A DNA stretch of 64,000 bases from Episyrphus balteatus (taxonomy: Eukaryota; Arthropoda; Insecta; Diptera; Syrphidae): positions 7,109,501 through 7,173,500 of the forward strand of contig NC_079136.1 in NCBI RefSeq assembly GCF_945859705.1. Direction: 5' to 3'. The position numbers and the translations under genes were made by a program. This document shows positions 1 to 10,082 of the stretch, piece by piece. Each line of letters opens with the position of its first letter. Position 1 is the stretch's first letter. Below the pieces are notes generated by a model. That model worked only from the letters and a program-made list of their open reading frames with translations, made no database searches and was not told the origin of the DNA.

Positions 1-405
1 AATAATGATTTTCAAACAAAAATTTTTTTCATTAGAAGATAGACCTTAGCTTAAAACTAACTTTTAAATTTTTTAAACAAAATCGTTGGAGCCGTTTTCG
101 AGATATTTCAATCTTACTTAAATCGGTATATGACAAGTACCGTTATTTTTGGTCCAAAAAAATTAATTCCAAAAACCCCTCTGGAGAGTCGCCAGATAAC
201 GCTACATACCAAATTTGACATTAATCGGTCCATCCGTTTAGGCTGACAGACTGACAGACTGACCTACAGAAGGACTTCCGGGACCCACTTTTTTGGCATT
301 GTCTACCATCGTAATGTCATGTCATAAAAATGTTATCTCAACTTTTTTTTTTTGTACGAATGCATAACTTGATATATGTAATAGTACCTATATCGCAAGT
401 AAAAA
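1..405 (+). repeat. Dispersed repeat family A, 3' part
   Basis: This is the right-hand part of a dispersed repeat seen again near 5.5, 18.6, 20.4, 41.2, 57.7 and 62.9 kb. Shared landmarks are the block ending GAGCCGTTTTCGAGATAT, the phrase CCATCCGTTTAGGCTG, a run of GACAGACT units, CACTTTTTTGGCATTGTC, CATCGTAATG and the terminal GCAAGTAAAAA. The internal GTCY-type microsatellite recalls DINE-1/mini-me elements of Diptera, which are thought to be Helitron-derived; that link is inference. The left end lies outside the window. No coding capacity is seen. Confidence 0.75.
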
Positions 406-592
406 TAGAATGTTGAAAAATAGAACTTTTTTTACCGTTATCTCAAAATTGTAAATACGAAATTGATTAAAATTTCGCACAAATATAGTCTTGCTTACTA
501 TCCATATACAGTATAAATTTCATTCATTTATCTGTTGATGAAAAAAGATAAAAATAAAAAACGGTTAAAAATTGTCAAAAAACTTGGGACAA

Positions 593-951
593 AAAAACTT
601 TAAGAAATCCAAATGCGTGCGCATGGCCATAACCTATATCTCCTATACCTTTGAGATTTTTTGAAAGCTCCAAAAAATTGCACCCCCAAAAATATCCCTA
701 AATAATAATCATTTTTAGCAAAAAACAAAACCGACTTCCATGGATCAAAACTGGGCTTTATGGTTTTTAAAATAGTTCCTATAGCAAAAAGTGAACGAAA
801 TGGGACCACACTGCAGCCACCAGCTATCCAATACAAAAAGAATTATCAAAATTGGTTCACTCAGTCCAAAGTTATGCGGTAACAAACATAAAAAAAAAAA
901 AAAAATACAGACGAATTGAATACCTCCTCCTTTTTGGAAGTCGGTAAAAAT
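593..951 (-). repeat. Dispersed repeat family R (ACCGACTTCC-bounded)
   Basis: Read on the minus strand, it begins TACCGACTTCCAAAAAGGAG, continues through a T-rich tract, TTTGGACTGAGTGAACCAAT, GCTGGTGGCTGCAGTGTGG and CATGGAAGTCGGTTTTG. The same order recurs on the plus strand at 39686-39885, which lacks the part between the T tract and ATTGGAAAGCTGG. The two GACTTCC-type boxes near the ends are in inverted orientation. Similar boxes occur in many insect repeats, from general recollection only. The inner limit near 593 is approximate; the part shared with the other copy is about 690-951. Confidence 0.6.
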
Positions 952-1182
952 TCATATTTCGAAGCGTAGAGACTAAAAAAAATCGTACTACACCACTATT
1001 TTGTTTTTTTTTTTCATTATCTTTGGAATGCCATTTTTTAAATTGTAAAAAAAAAAATTCCCTTACCTATAATCATCACCTTGTCAAAGGTCTATAATAT
1101 GTTTTAGTTTTAAAAAACCATTTATAACTGTGTTTTTGAATTTTTTTAAAATTTTTTCAATGCCTTTGTCAGCCTTAGGACA

Positions 1183-2387
1183 ATAAAGGAGATGGCACAT
1201 TTTTCTATGGAGCTTGGGCCCAGTGTGTTCACTAACGAAATTGGTATCAAATGAAAGGTGACGGTAAGCACATTACGTGGGTAAAATATTTTCAAATTCG
1301 TTAGTGGGGTTTTGGTGATATTTGAGTTTGAAGTTTCGGATTTCACAATCAAGATTTCAGCTAATTTTTCGAACAATTAATCGTAGAATGCGTAATAATG
1401 GGTGTACGGAAATAATATTGGTATCAAATGAAAGGTATTTCTATTGTTTATAAATCTGTATCAAAAGTTTTTTTCTTTGTTAAAAAAAATAATACATATT
1501 AGGTATTTACTTCTCAAAAGGTGATTTTTTAAGCGAGGCATTTGGCACATCGAAATATCAAAATATTCAGTGGTGACATTCACTTTTTTTTGCAATTTTT
1601 CGATAGCTTAATGTGTTACCTTTAATTCTATATATAAAATAGTTCTTTAAAACATACAAAAACCTTATAATAAGCAAAATACACAAAAACGCGCTGAAAT
1701 ATGCCTATTAAATAATAAGAATAGAAACTATAGTTCAGTCAATGGGGAAAAATCTGGAAAAAGCTATGACGTCAGCTAAGTTTGAATGCAGTATTGAAGA
1801 GGGGTATATCCCAAGTACAAATCTCAGATTGCGTATTGTTTGGTCTTGTGGGGCGACCGCCATTTTGAAAAACGCATATGTCTCAATATCTCGAGAACGA
1901 CTGGTCGGACAGAAAACTAGAAAGGACTTTTTAGATTGGAAATTAGTTAATCTTTATTTTTCTAGTACATCATTTTTCTCTAGGAGTTATAATTTCAGAG
2001 TTACACTACCGAAAATTGTGTTTTTTTTGATATTTTAAATATTTTAAACAACCCTTAGAGTTAAGTGCGGAATTACTGAGAATGAGATACTTTGCGGTTC
2101 TGTTATTCTGAAAGTATAACTCCTAGAGAAAAATGATGTACTAGAAAAAGAAAGATTAACTAATTTCCAATCTAAAAAGTCCTTTCTACGCATTCTACGA
2201 TTAATTGTTCGAAAAAATAGCTGAAATCTTGATTTTGAAATCCGAAACTTCAAACTCAAATATCTCCAAAATCCCACTAACGAATTTGAAAATATTTTAC
2301 CCACGTAATGTGCTTACCGTCACCTTTTATTTGATACCCATTTCGTTAATGAACACACTGGGCCCAAAAATGTGCCATCTCCTTTAT
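1183..2387. repeat. Asymmetric palindromic (foldback-like) element
   Basis: Outer arm 1183-1392 is repeated in inverse at 2189-2387: both contain AAAGGAGATGGCACA, GGGCCCAGTGTGTTC, GTAAGCACATTACGTGGG and GATTAATTGTTCG or their complements. A second, inner arm pair is about 1920-1999 and 2101-2187, sharing AAAGGACTTTTTAGATTGG and TAGTACATCATTTTTCTC. The inner pair abuts the outer arm on the right but is separated from it on the left by about 530 bp (1393-1919) with no counterpart, so either an insertion on the left or a deletion on the right broke the symmetry. Open frames here are reflections of each other across the arms, not evidence of a gene. Confidence 0.75.
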
Positions 2388-2859
2388 CAATCGATTAAAA
2401 AATTCAATTTCCTACAACATCGCGTTTAGAAAATAGTCACTTTTTTGCATTTTTGTTCTACACAAGTTTTTTGAAAAATTTTACCCGTGTATTTTACGGA
2501 TACGTCATCATAAAACCTGTCTATATTGATGACGAATCAATTTGAATAGTGACAAATTAAGTGTAGGTTTTCCATATTGCACTTAAATCGAACCATCATG
2601 ATGATGTATTGCCACAGAATCTCCTGGCCAGCAGAATTACGCATCACAATTGTACGACATTTATAAAGTTCCATATATCAAAACCTAGCCGAGGTATCGC
2701 AGACAAAGACCCAATAATTGGGGAAATATCAATGAAATTGATTTTGAATATAGAGACTACCATTGAATATTTCCGGTCCTGACAGGACCGATCCGATGAA
2801 TATCCTTTATTTATCAGGGAAATATGTGCCGAGTGCGTTGATAGTGTTGCATGCAACAT
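2388..2859. other. Unique AT-rich DNA, nothing recognised
   Basis: No repeat shared with the rest of the window, no convincing frame and no RNA gene was seen. A short run of ATGATG units lies near 2597. Confidence 0.4.
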
Positions 2860-3360
2860 TTTTTTTTCTTTCTCCTCCAGAGTGAGCCATATTGGTTTAT
2901 ATATGTATAAAGGAGCAAGAGGACGCTAGCTAAACTCATCCGTTTGCTTTATAAAATGAAAATCAAATCAAATTTGCATGCAAATTGTGTAATTTCATGG
3001 GAATTTCCCCAAACCTAAAACCCTCTATCAGCACTATGCGACTTGCACATGCAAGCCGAAGTGCAAAAACCTAACCTATCATGGGTACCCGTGTGTTTTT
3101 TTTTGTGTCGGTGTGTCGGTGGCGGTAGTGGTGGTAAAGGCTTGCAGAGAGTTCGAAGGACTCTGAAAGTGCTCCTACATGATGGAACGTTGTTGGTGGT
3201 CAAGCGATGACACTACCCAATACTTTGGATCAAGCTCTCTCTCAACAAAGGTGGTCACTATACTCTGGTGATTGTGTTTTTCTATATTTCCCTGGACTCC
3301 TCTGCAAAAGGATTTTTTTTTGAAAAAATCTTTCCAAAGAGAAAAGGTGTGAGTTTGGAA
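2860..3360. other. Unique, GC-richer stretch without a recognised gene
   Basis: A pyrimidine tract ending CTCCTCCAG at about 2880 looks like a 3' splice site, but the following frames close within about 15 codons. A TATAAAGG box follows at about 2907. A GT-rich patch with GGTGGTGG-like units lies at 3104-3140. The composition differs from the flanking AT-rich DNA, so an unrecognised exon or regulatory segment is possible; nothing confirms one. Confidence 0.3.
2971..2986. promoter_or_regulatory. Perfect 16-bp palindrome with two octamer motifs
   Basis: AATTTGCATGCAAATT is a perfect dyad containing ATTTGCAT and its complement ATGCAAAT, overlapping by the central AT. The octamer is the known core site of POU-homeodomain factors. 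Function is inference; in AT-rich DNA it may arise by chance. Confidence 0.3.
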
Positions 3361-4435
3361 TTTTTGAATGCAATTACAAAATATTGATTGCCAAACACAA
3401 AAAACAATTTAATATCTTAACGCATTCAATTTTGTTTTTTGTTTTTGGCAAAATTGAGTAGAATTGAATTTTGTGCTTAGATATTGAACGTTCCAGGCAA
3501 AGTTTGCTAGCAAACAAAAACAAAAAAAAATATAATAAATCTTTAAGTTCATTATGCAAAATGTGAGTATGGAATTGATTTTGAATTTTTAAAGTGATTT
3601 GTTGAGCAGGTGTTGTTTTGTGTTTTGTTTTATGGGTGTTACATGCACATAAGTATATCATGAAATACCCATGAACAGTATTTATATGGCAGGGCTGCCA
3701 ACACATTAGGTTATTTAATATTTAAAAAGCAATTGGTTTGTTTGAAGATTAAATTTGCTCCAGGATTTGGGAATTTGATTTAAGTCAAATCGACAACATA
3801 CATATGATTTAAAATTATTTGAAAAATCAATATTTTAATTAAATTTTATGCATTGGGAGCTGGTAAAATAATTTTACCTTGAACTTTTTGTTTCAACTTT
3901 ATTTACTGAAATGTTTTTGATAGTTAGCTAATCTCTATTGTAAATGAAAAAAAGAATTTATCTCAATTGACTTCGATTTTAGTTTTGCTTTTTAAAAGTA
4001 TTCACTTCGTAAAATATTGATTATGCAAATATGGGATTAGCTAGAGTAAATTCATTTACACGTTCTAAATTTGTTGTTTTGCTTTTTTGACAATAAAAAA
4101 GCATACCTACATAATTAATATTCAATGTGAGTCATTTTAATCTACATTATTTTTATGTTGTTAGTAAGTTAAGTGTATTATGAATAGATGATTTCTTTGA
4201 GTTAGTTAATTTATGATTTTGTATGTTTTTTTTTTTTAAATTACAAAATATTTTTGGATTAAAAAAATAACCTGCTTTTATGTTCTATTACAATAATTGT
4301 AAATTTTGTTTAAAAAAAGAATTATATGGATTTGCTGATTCTTAATATATCCAGTTTCGCATTTTTGAATTTGAAATTCGAACTGACTGAAAAAGTCAGA
4401 ATATGTATTCACGTTCAGGTCACATACTTAGATAT
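3361..4435. other. AT-rich unique DNA, no gene seen
   Basis: Mostly A/T runs with many stops in all frames. The 110-codon minus-strand frame at 3374-3706 has A/T-driven composition and no recognisable domain. No repeat shared elsewhere in the window was noticed. Confidence 0.4.
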
Positions 4436-5045
4436 CACTGGTCACTGGCAAGGAAATCCTCCTTTTAATAAAACTATACTTCTCTAAGGGATTTTTGTAT
4501 GCTGATTCCGATTCCGTACTCAGAATTGGCTTAGCACGTCATGTTTTTTTAGATATTCCCGTTAGAAAATCACAAAAACCCAATTTTTTGCTGTTTTCGA
4601 AGCAATATTTTGGCAAAATGTAATCTTTTTCAACTAAATTTGTTACGGTTTATGAAAAACCTTATTTTTCTTTCAAAATCATTTTAAATCTTCTCTATTT
4701 CTCTTTCCTTCTCCGAGATATCTTAATTTAAGTCAGTTTAGTAGGTTTGGCATATCTTACCATAAAGAAACTGATCTTTAAAAATTCATATATTTTTCTC
4801 CCTAGATTAAGAGTATACTTTTCTAATGAATTTTAGTGTGCTGATTTTGAATACGAACTCAAAAAATTTCGGTCAGATTTTTTTGAGATTTTCTGAAAAA
4901 AAACTTGATTTTGTGATTTTTTAATGAGTATGTCTCAAAATCCTGACGTGATAGAATTGTTTGACTTCGGATTCTAACTCAGCACATCAAAAAACTATAA
5001 GAAAAATAAACTTTTGTTCCTAAGAGAAACAAATCTGAAGCTTTA
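4436..5045 (+). repeat. Divergent, rearranged copy of transposon family H
   Basis: It starts CACTGGTCACTGGCAAGG, close to the CACTGGTCGGCAACG start of the H element at 25886. The family's end-proximal phrase (CTTTTCTAA...GTGTGCTGATTCCGA) is seen three times: direct at about 4478-4530, direct at about 4818-4865 and inverted at about 4950-5025. The arrangement suggests end-to-end rearrangement or partial foldback formation. No coding capacity is seen and the right boundary is approximate. Confidence 0.5.
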
Positions 5046-5472
5046 CAACGCAGTTTATCGAATGGTTTATCACAAATAAGATATTCCTTATTAGAAAAAT
5101 AGTATATAAAATTACAAAACACGTAAAGATTTTGTTTAATGTATGTAATGTATTTTATTATAGTTTTCTTTACATATTTGACTTATTTTCCTTGATATTT
5201 TCCTTAATATTAAGGTGTTTTTTTTTTTTCATATGGTATTTACTAAAACTGCAGAATTTCGATATTTTTGCTTTTTTTGTCAATTAGTATCTTAAAATGT
5301 GTTTAAACTTTTCTAAATAAATACAAATTTGGTGTCATTTGACAGATCATGTTATGACAAATAAGTTCTCCAAATTTGAGCTTACTACGAATAATTTTTT
5401 TTGTACAAGGTCAATCGAATTTAAAAGAGTTATTTTCTACAAACTACTCATATTTTTAAAATCATTTAAAAA
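5046..5472. other. AT-rich DNA, nothing recognised
   Basis: Long A/T tracts with no frame, RNA gene or shared repeat noticed. Confidence 0.4.
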
Positions 5473-6017
5473 TAAAATGCACGACTGGGTCGCACGAACT
5501 TGCTCTTAGAGTTAAAGTTGCTTAAATTTTTAAGACTTTTTATAGGTATAGAAAATTGGAAAAAAAAAATCGTTTTTTTTTTTTAAATAAAATAAAATCT
5601 GAAATCAAATTGCCCTCCAAAACAAGTATGCAGTTTTGATTGATATGTTAAGATGCATTTTTAGAAAAAAAATTTTCAAAATTGTTTTTTAAAAAACTAA
5701 TTTTTTATTTTTGGAAAAAATGTTTTAAAATAAAATTGGTATGCCATTTTGTAGAAATCACTAATCAATATCTAAAAACGAAATTTCAAAAGAATTCAAT
5801 GTCCCGTTTTCGAAAATTTGATTTTTCAAAAAAAAATTTTCAAAATTTTTTTAAAAATCCAAATTATTGTTTTGAAAATTTTATTTTTGGCTGACAGACA
5901 GACGGACTTCCGGGACCCACTTTTTTGGCATTGTCTATCATCGTAATGCCATGGAAAAATTTTATCTCAACTTTTTTTTTTGTACGAATGCATAACCTGA
6001 TATATAGTACCTACATA
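5473..6017 (+). repeat. Dispersed repeat family A, left part (split by Tc1-like insertion)
   Basis: It opens with TAAAATGCACGACTGGGTCG and CTTGCTCTT, the left end of family A, and runs through the AAATTTTGATTTTTC-type AT tracts, CAGACAGACGGACTTCCGGG and CACTTTTTTGGCATTGTC. The terminal TATATCGCAAGTAAAAA lies after the inserted element, at about 7017-7033. Joining the flanks reproduces the uninterrupted order seen at 361-405, so the boundaries of the insertion are well defined. Confidence 0.75.
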
Positions 6018-7012
6018 CACTCCGCTTCAACTGAATAAGCACACAAATTTTCAAAGCTATTTTGTCCATTTTTTCCTAAGATTGATCTTTCATGTAACAT
6101 TTGATGATGTTTACAGTTAGCTTACGATGTTGAGAAACCAAATCGGAAAGAATAATTCTCAAAGTAACGCTATTTTTTTTCGTGTTCTCTTACAAAGCGT
6201 CCCATATGGAAAAATGCAGTTTTTTTTTTGCGTCTTTGCGTCACTCATTTTTCCAGCTCATATGGAGTCTAGAAAATTCTAAACGAATACCTTTTTGTTG
6301 CTTGTTTAAAGTTGGTTTCTTTTGGCATTTTAATAGGCTAAAATGATCCGTGCTGTTAATTACTCTGCGGAGTGTTGAAACACTTGCAGAAACACCAGCT
6401 TTTTGTTTGATTTTTGCCCCAGAGTCAAATGAATTGGAGCCAGATCTCAAAATTTCTCGTCGATTAACTGCTATTTTTGCCGTTTTTTACCTTAATTCAT
6501 ATTTTTCCTGTACGAACTTTTATTTTTGAGGTACGAATAGGCAACACACTAAAACTCCGATCAATTTTGGTAGCTATAGCAGACCCGGTCAGTACTTGTT
6601 CCGTTAACAAATTAATTTTTTGCTCTGTCGACAGTATTCAAAGCTTTTAATCTACTACTTTTTTTTAAATTTTAATTAAATGACAAAATCTCACTGAGAA
6701 CATTTCAACCTTTGATTTGGTATGCCAAACACCTCAAAACTCTCATAAACAGCGAAGATATTGACCTTGAAAGACCGTGTGTCTATTCAGTTGACGCAAA
6801 AAAAAACTGCATTTTTCCATATGGGGCGCTTTGTAAGAGAACACGAAAAAAAATAGCGGTACTTTGAGAATTATTCTTTCTGATTTGGTTTCTCAACATC
6901 GTAAGCTAACTGTAAACATCATCAAATGTTACATGAAAGATCAATCTTAGGAAAAAATGGACAAAATATATACCTTTGAAAATTTGTGTGCTTATTCAGT
7001 TGAAGCGGAGTG
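6018..7012 (-). mobile_element. Tc1/mariner-type transposon, internally deleted
   Basis: A 995-bp element flanked by TA at 6016-6017 and 7013-7014. It begins CACTCCGCTTCAACTGAATA and ends with the complement. The terminal inverted repeats run about 217 bp (6018-6234) and 220 bp (6793-7012) with few mismatches. At the inner edge of the right repeat, TGTGTCTATTCAGTTGACGC (6777 on) repeats the terminal TGTGCTTATTCAGTTGAAGC, as in Tc1-like elements whose long inverted repeats each hold two transposase-binding direct repeats. Between the arms lie N-terminal transposase remnants on the minus strand. It sits inside a family A copy. Confidence 0.85.
6240..6635 (-). pseudogene. Tc1-like transposase remnant, N-terminal DNA-binding part
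   Basis: A degraded piece of a Tc1-family transposase, the enzyme that cuts and pastes this element by binding its inverted repeats. Reading the minus strand, the first helix-turn-helix is still visible in one frame (TGSAIATKIDRSFS), and after a frame change the second helix-turn-helix (SASVSTLRRVIN) and the linker KKPTLNKQQKGIRLEFSR follow, in the order expected for this family. The sequence ends at HMSWKNE, just where the catalytic DD(E/D) domain should start; that domain is absent because the inverted repeat begins at once. Stops and frame changes rule out a working protein, so the copy could move only with an enzyme supplied elsewhere. The family assignment rests on motif order and spacing. 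Confidence 0.75.
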
Positions 7013-7324
7013 TACATATATCGCAAGTAAAAAATGGTACATGCTAGAATTTTTCTGAAATCAGATATAGATTCAGGGAAGTCAAATTTTTCGTAATTTA
7101 AAAAAATTATTTGAAGAAGAAAAAAAAGATAAATTTTGCAGACCAGTGTATTCGTATTAAAAAGTATTCTTGGAATGTTCAATCACACAAAAGTCCTTAC
7201 GACCAAGAAACATTATTTTCAATAGTGATAAAAGACCCTGTCTTTTTCGTGACTAGAGTAAAACCTTGTACGGAGGAAATATTTTTTTTTTTCTCAATCA
7301 AGCTTGTAGAGCGCAATTCGAAGT

Positions 7325-7850
7325 AGTTACTTGAGTTAAGATTTTTCTCAACTCCAGTAAGTTGAGAAATATTTCAAGCAATCGCTCAAGGGAATTGAAA
7401 ATAGGGCTGTCACTTGAGTAAAGAAAAATCTTGTCTTGAAGAAAATTTTTTCTCAAACTTGAAAATTTGACTGATTTGAATTAACTGTCATCAAAAAAAC
7501 ATTTTTTTAATAATTCGCACTCGTTTGTCCAACATACTCGTCGAATTCATCGTCCCACTCGTACAACTCAAATCAAATATTCGCAATTCATTTATTTTAT
7601 TATAAAATTAGTGCAACTTTTAATTGTTTAATAATAAAAACAAACGCTCGCAATGACATTTGCGTTTTAATGTCAACTGACTGAAAAAAAAACTTAAGCG
7701 TTTCCTCAAGTAAAAAAGCCTCCTCTCAGACATTCACTTGACGAAAATTTCGACTCAAGTGTTGACTATGAATAAGGATTCGCTTAAGTGAATGCTTAAG
7801 ATATTTCTCAACTTGAGTGACGACTATGAATTCCGCCCTTAATGAATTTT
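7325..7850. mobile_element. MITE candidate with clustered ACTTGAG dyads
   Basis: The left part (AGTAAGTTGAGAAATATTTC) is imperfectly inverted at the right end (GATATTTCTCAACTTGAGTG). Many ACTTGAG/CTCAAGT motifs lie near both ends (about 7330-7445 and 7690-7825) and few in the middle. The right edge reads GAATTCCGCCCT. No target duplication could be fixed. The architecture suggests a non-autonomous DNA transposon with subterminal transposase-binding motifs; the family is unknown. Confidence 0.45.
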
Positions 7851-10082
7851 GCCATACTTTATCTACAACTAAAAAAAAAAGAAATCACCTTTACGTACAA
7901 AATAATTTTAGACTAGAAGATTAAGTTTTAATTTTAATAACAAATCAAACAAATTTATTATATTTTTTAATATTTTTGTCAAGAGGGCATTGACGGTAAA
8001 GAGTTAACAGAAAATATGTTTTATTAAAAAAAAATAAAATCCATTTCTTACTCAAATTTAGGCGGTTACGCCACTTCTGCAGCTATGTCCTCAAATGTTT
8101 AAATGTGTACATTAACGATATCGAGAACGGAAATAAATCTTGACCTTTTAAGCTCAATATAAACTACTTGTTTGATAGGAAAATTACGGGCATTAGTCCT
8201 TATGCTGAACGTATTTAAATATTAAATATACGTCTAAAACTGCCATTATGTACGTTTGTTACGCATTGTTGCTTTTTTAATTTTTTTTTATAAAAATCAA
8301 ACTCACAAAAATAAATGAACATGGGATCTCTTTTTGAAAAATAGGAAACAAGGATAAATATTTGTGTACCATTTGGCGAAGGTATACTTTTCTTTTAATT
8401 TATTTTTTTTAGTTTTGCTTTTTGATATTTTTAATACTGAAACTGGCAGTTCCGAATTCTTCATGCAGAATTCCTTTCTCTATAGCAGGGTTAAGTCCCT
8501 CAAAATTTCCCTTTTGAAAAATAAAAATCGAATAGGAGAGGGGAGGGGAGTCTGTTACAGTTTTTTTTTTTTACAATATACAAAGATTTTTAAAATATTC
8601 ATGTTCACTGTGGTGTATACGTATTTTTTTTAAACCTCACTAAAAACACTTAAAAAATATTTTTTTTTTAATATACATACATAGTATTACCGAAACCTTT
8701 GCCCAGTATATGTTTTAGGAATTTTTATGTTGTAATCTCGCAGGCACTCACAATCAGATCACTCAAGATGTTTTTAAACATTTTAAAATCTGGTAACCCT
8801 GCTATATTACAGACATTGCCGTTCTCCAAGTCCTTAGAGTAAAACAACAACCACGCAACGTTGTAATAAGATATTTATATTTTGAGAAAAGCGACCTTTG
8901 ACACTTTGATTTACCTCGGTGTTGGTGGTGGTAGTGGTATTTGATTAATGTTGTTGGAATTTTCAAAACAATTATATAATCATGATGTGCATACAATTAT
9001 ATTGATGGTATGCGAATAATTTTCTTTTGTAATTTTGTTAAGTGCATTTGAATATAATACTTTCACTTTAAAATAGGCTTTTATTGTATTTGACTTTGAT
9101 ATGTATATTAGACTCAAATTCAATAAATATTATGTCTTTTTTGAAGAACCTGAATTTTGAAGTGTGAAACAAGAGCAAAACAGAAATGACACTTCAGATA
9201 TATGTAAATAGATTAAATATTTACTCAAAGTATTATAACTTTTGAAGCTGAAAACACGAGAATTTTCAGAAGATAAAATTAAAAAAATATTTAAACTCAA
9301 AATTCCTTAAACAAATTTTCAAATTTTCTGATAAACTTGGATAGATGAATACGTTTTAAGGATGCTTCTTCAAATATATTTAACCTCAAGTCTATATTAA
9401 CCAAGGAAACAAATAAATTTATTAAATAAGTCTTCCTTCCTAATAAAAGTGTTATAAAACTTAAATTATAATTTTATGGTTACCAAGTATATTAATGATT
9501 AAGTCCATCATATCATCATTATGCGATTACAGCCACCTTTTTGTATCTGAAAACTTTTTTTTGTATATTAATATAAATGAGGTACGTAGATAATATTCTG
9601 TAATCATTTTCTTTCATAATATTTTTCAATAAATCTTTCATGTCTAGTCCATGTTTTCAGGATAAATCAGACCCAAAAAGAGAGATAAATAGAGTCCAGT
9701 TTTTCAAAAGAGTTTTCCTGTATTTATACATAGACTTATTTATCTGTAAGGTATTCATACATTACATGCAAAAGTAATGTATACAATAAACTGTACACCA
9801 AACATTTTGAAATGAAAGGATCTCACATTTAGTTTGCATTGAATATAAAATAGTCATGTATTCGACCCAGTGATTAGTGGAATGACTTTCAATTTTTTTT
9901 TCTCTTTGATAACAGAAAAAGGTTCTTTCCTCATCGATTGATGAAACCAAATTCATGAAATGCATGTAAAACAACCACATCATGTCTGTTTTAACTATTA
10001 CTGAAAAAAGAGAAAATAAAACTAACACGAATTTTTACCAGTGGCGTAGTTGAATCTTTCGAGGCCCTTCAAATTTTTGTTT
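7851..10082. other. Unique AT-rich DNA, no gene seen
   Basis: No frame with protein-like composition, no tRNA- or rRNA-like sequence. GC-richer islands at 8740-8950 include a GGTGGTGGTAGTGGTA stretch. A dispersed motif lies at 8606 (listed separately). CAGTGGCGTAG at about 10039, just before the periodic element, resembles a transposon end, but no partner was found. Confidence 0.4.
8606..8623 (+). repeat. Dispersed motif CACTGTGGTGTAT (copy 1)
   Basis: CACTGTGGTGTATACGTA recurs with small changes at 31831 and 60040, each time followed by a T-rich run. The first seven bases fit the CACWRTG heptamer that begins Transib ends. No inverted partner was found, so this may be a solo end or simply a repeat fragment. 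Confidence 0.35.

Noticed and set aside
1146..1376. Two similar small proteins at 1146-1376 (minus) and 2205-2429 (plus)
   Set aside because: They are the same DNA in inverted arms of one palindrome, not paralogous genes.
9758..9785. Small hairpin ACATTACATGC...AAGTAATGT
   Set aside because: Too short and A/T-rich to separate from chance; no flanking transposon hallmarks.
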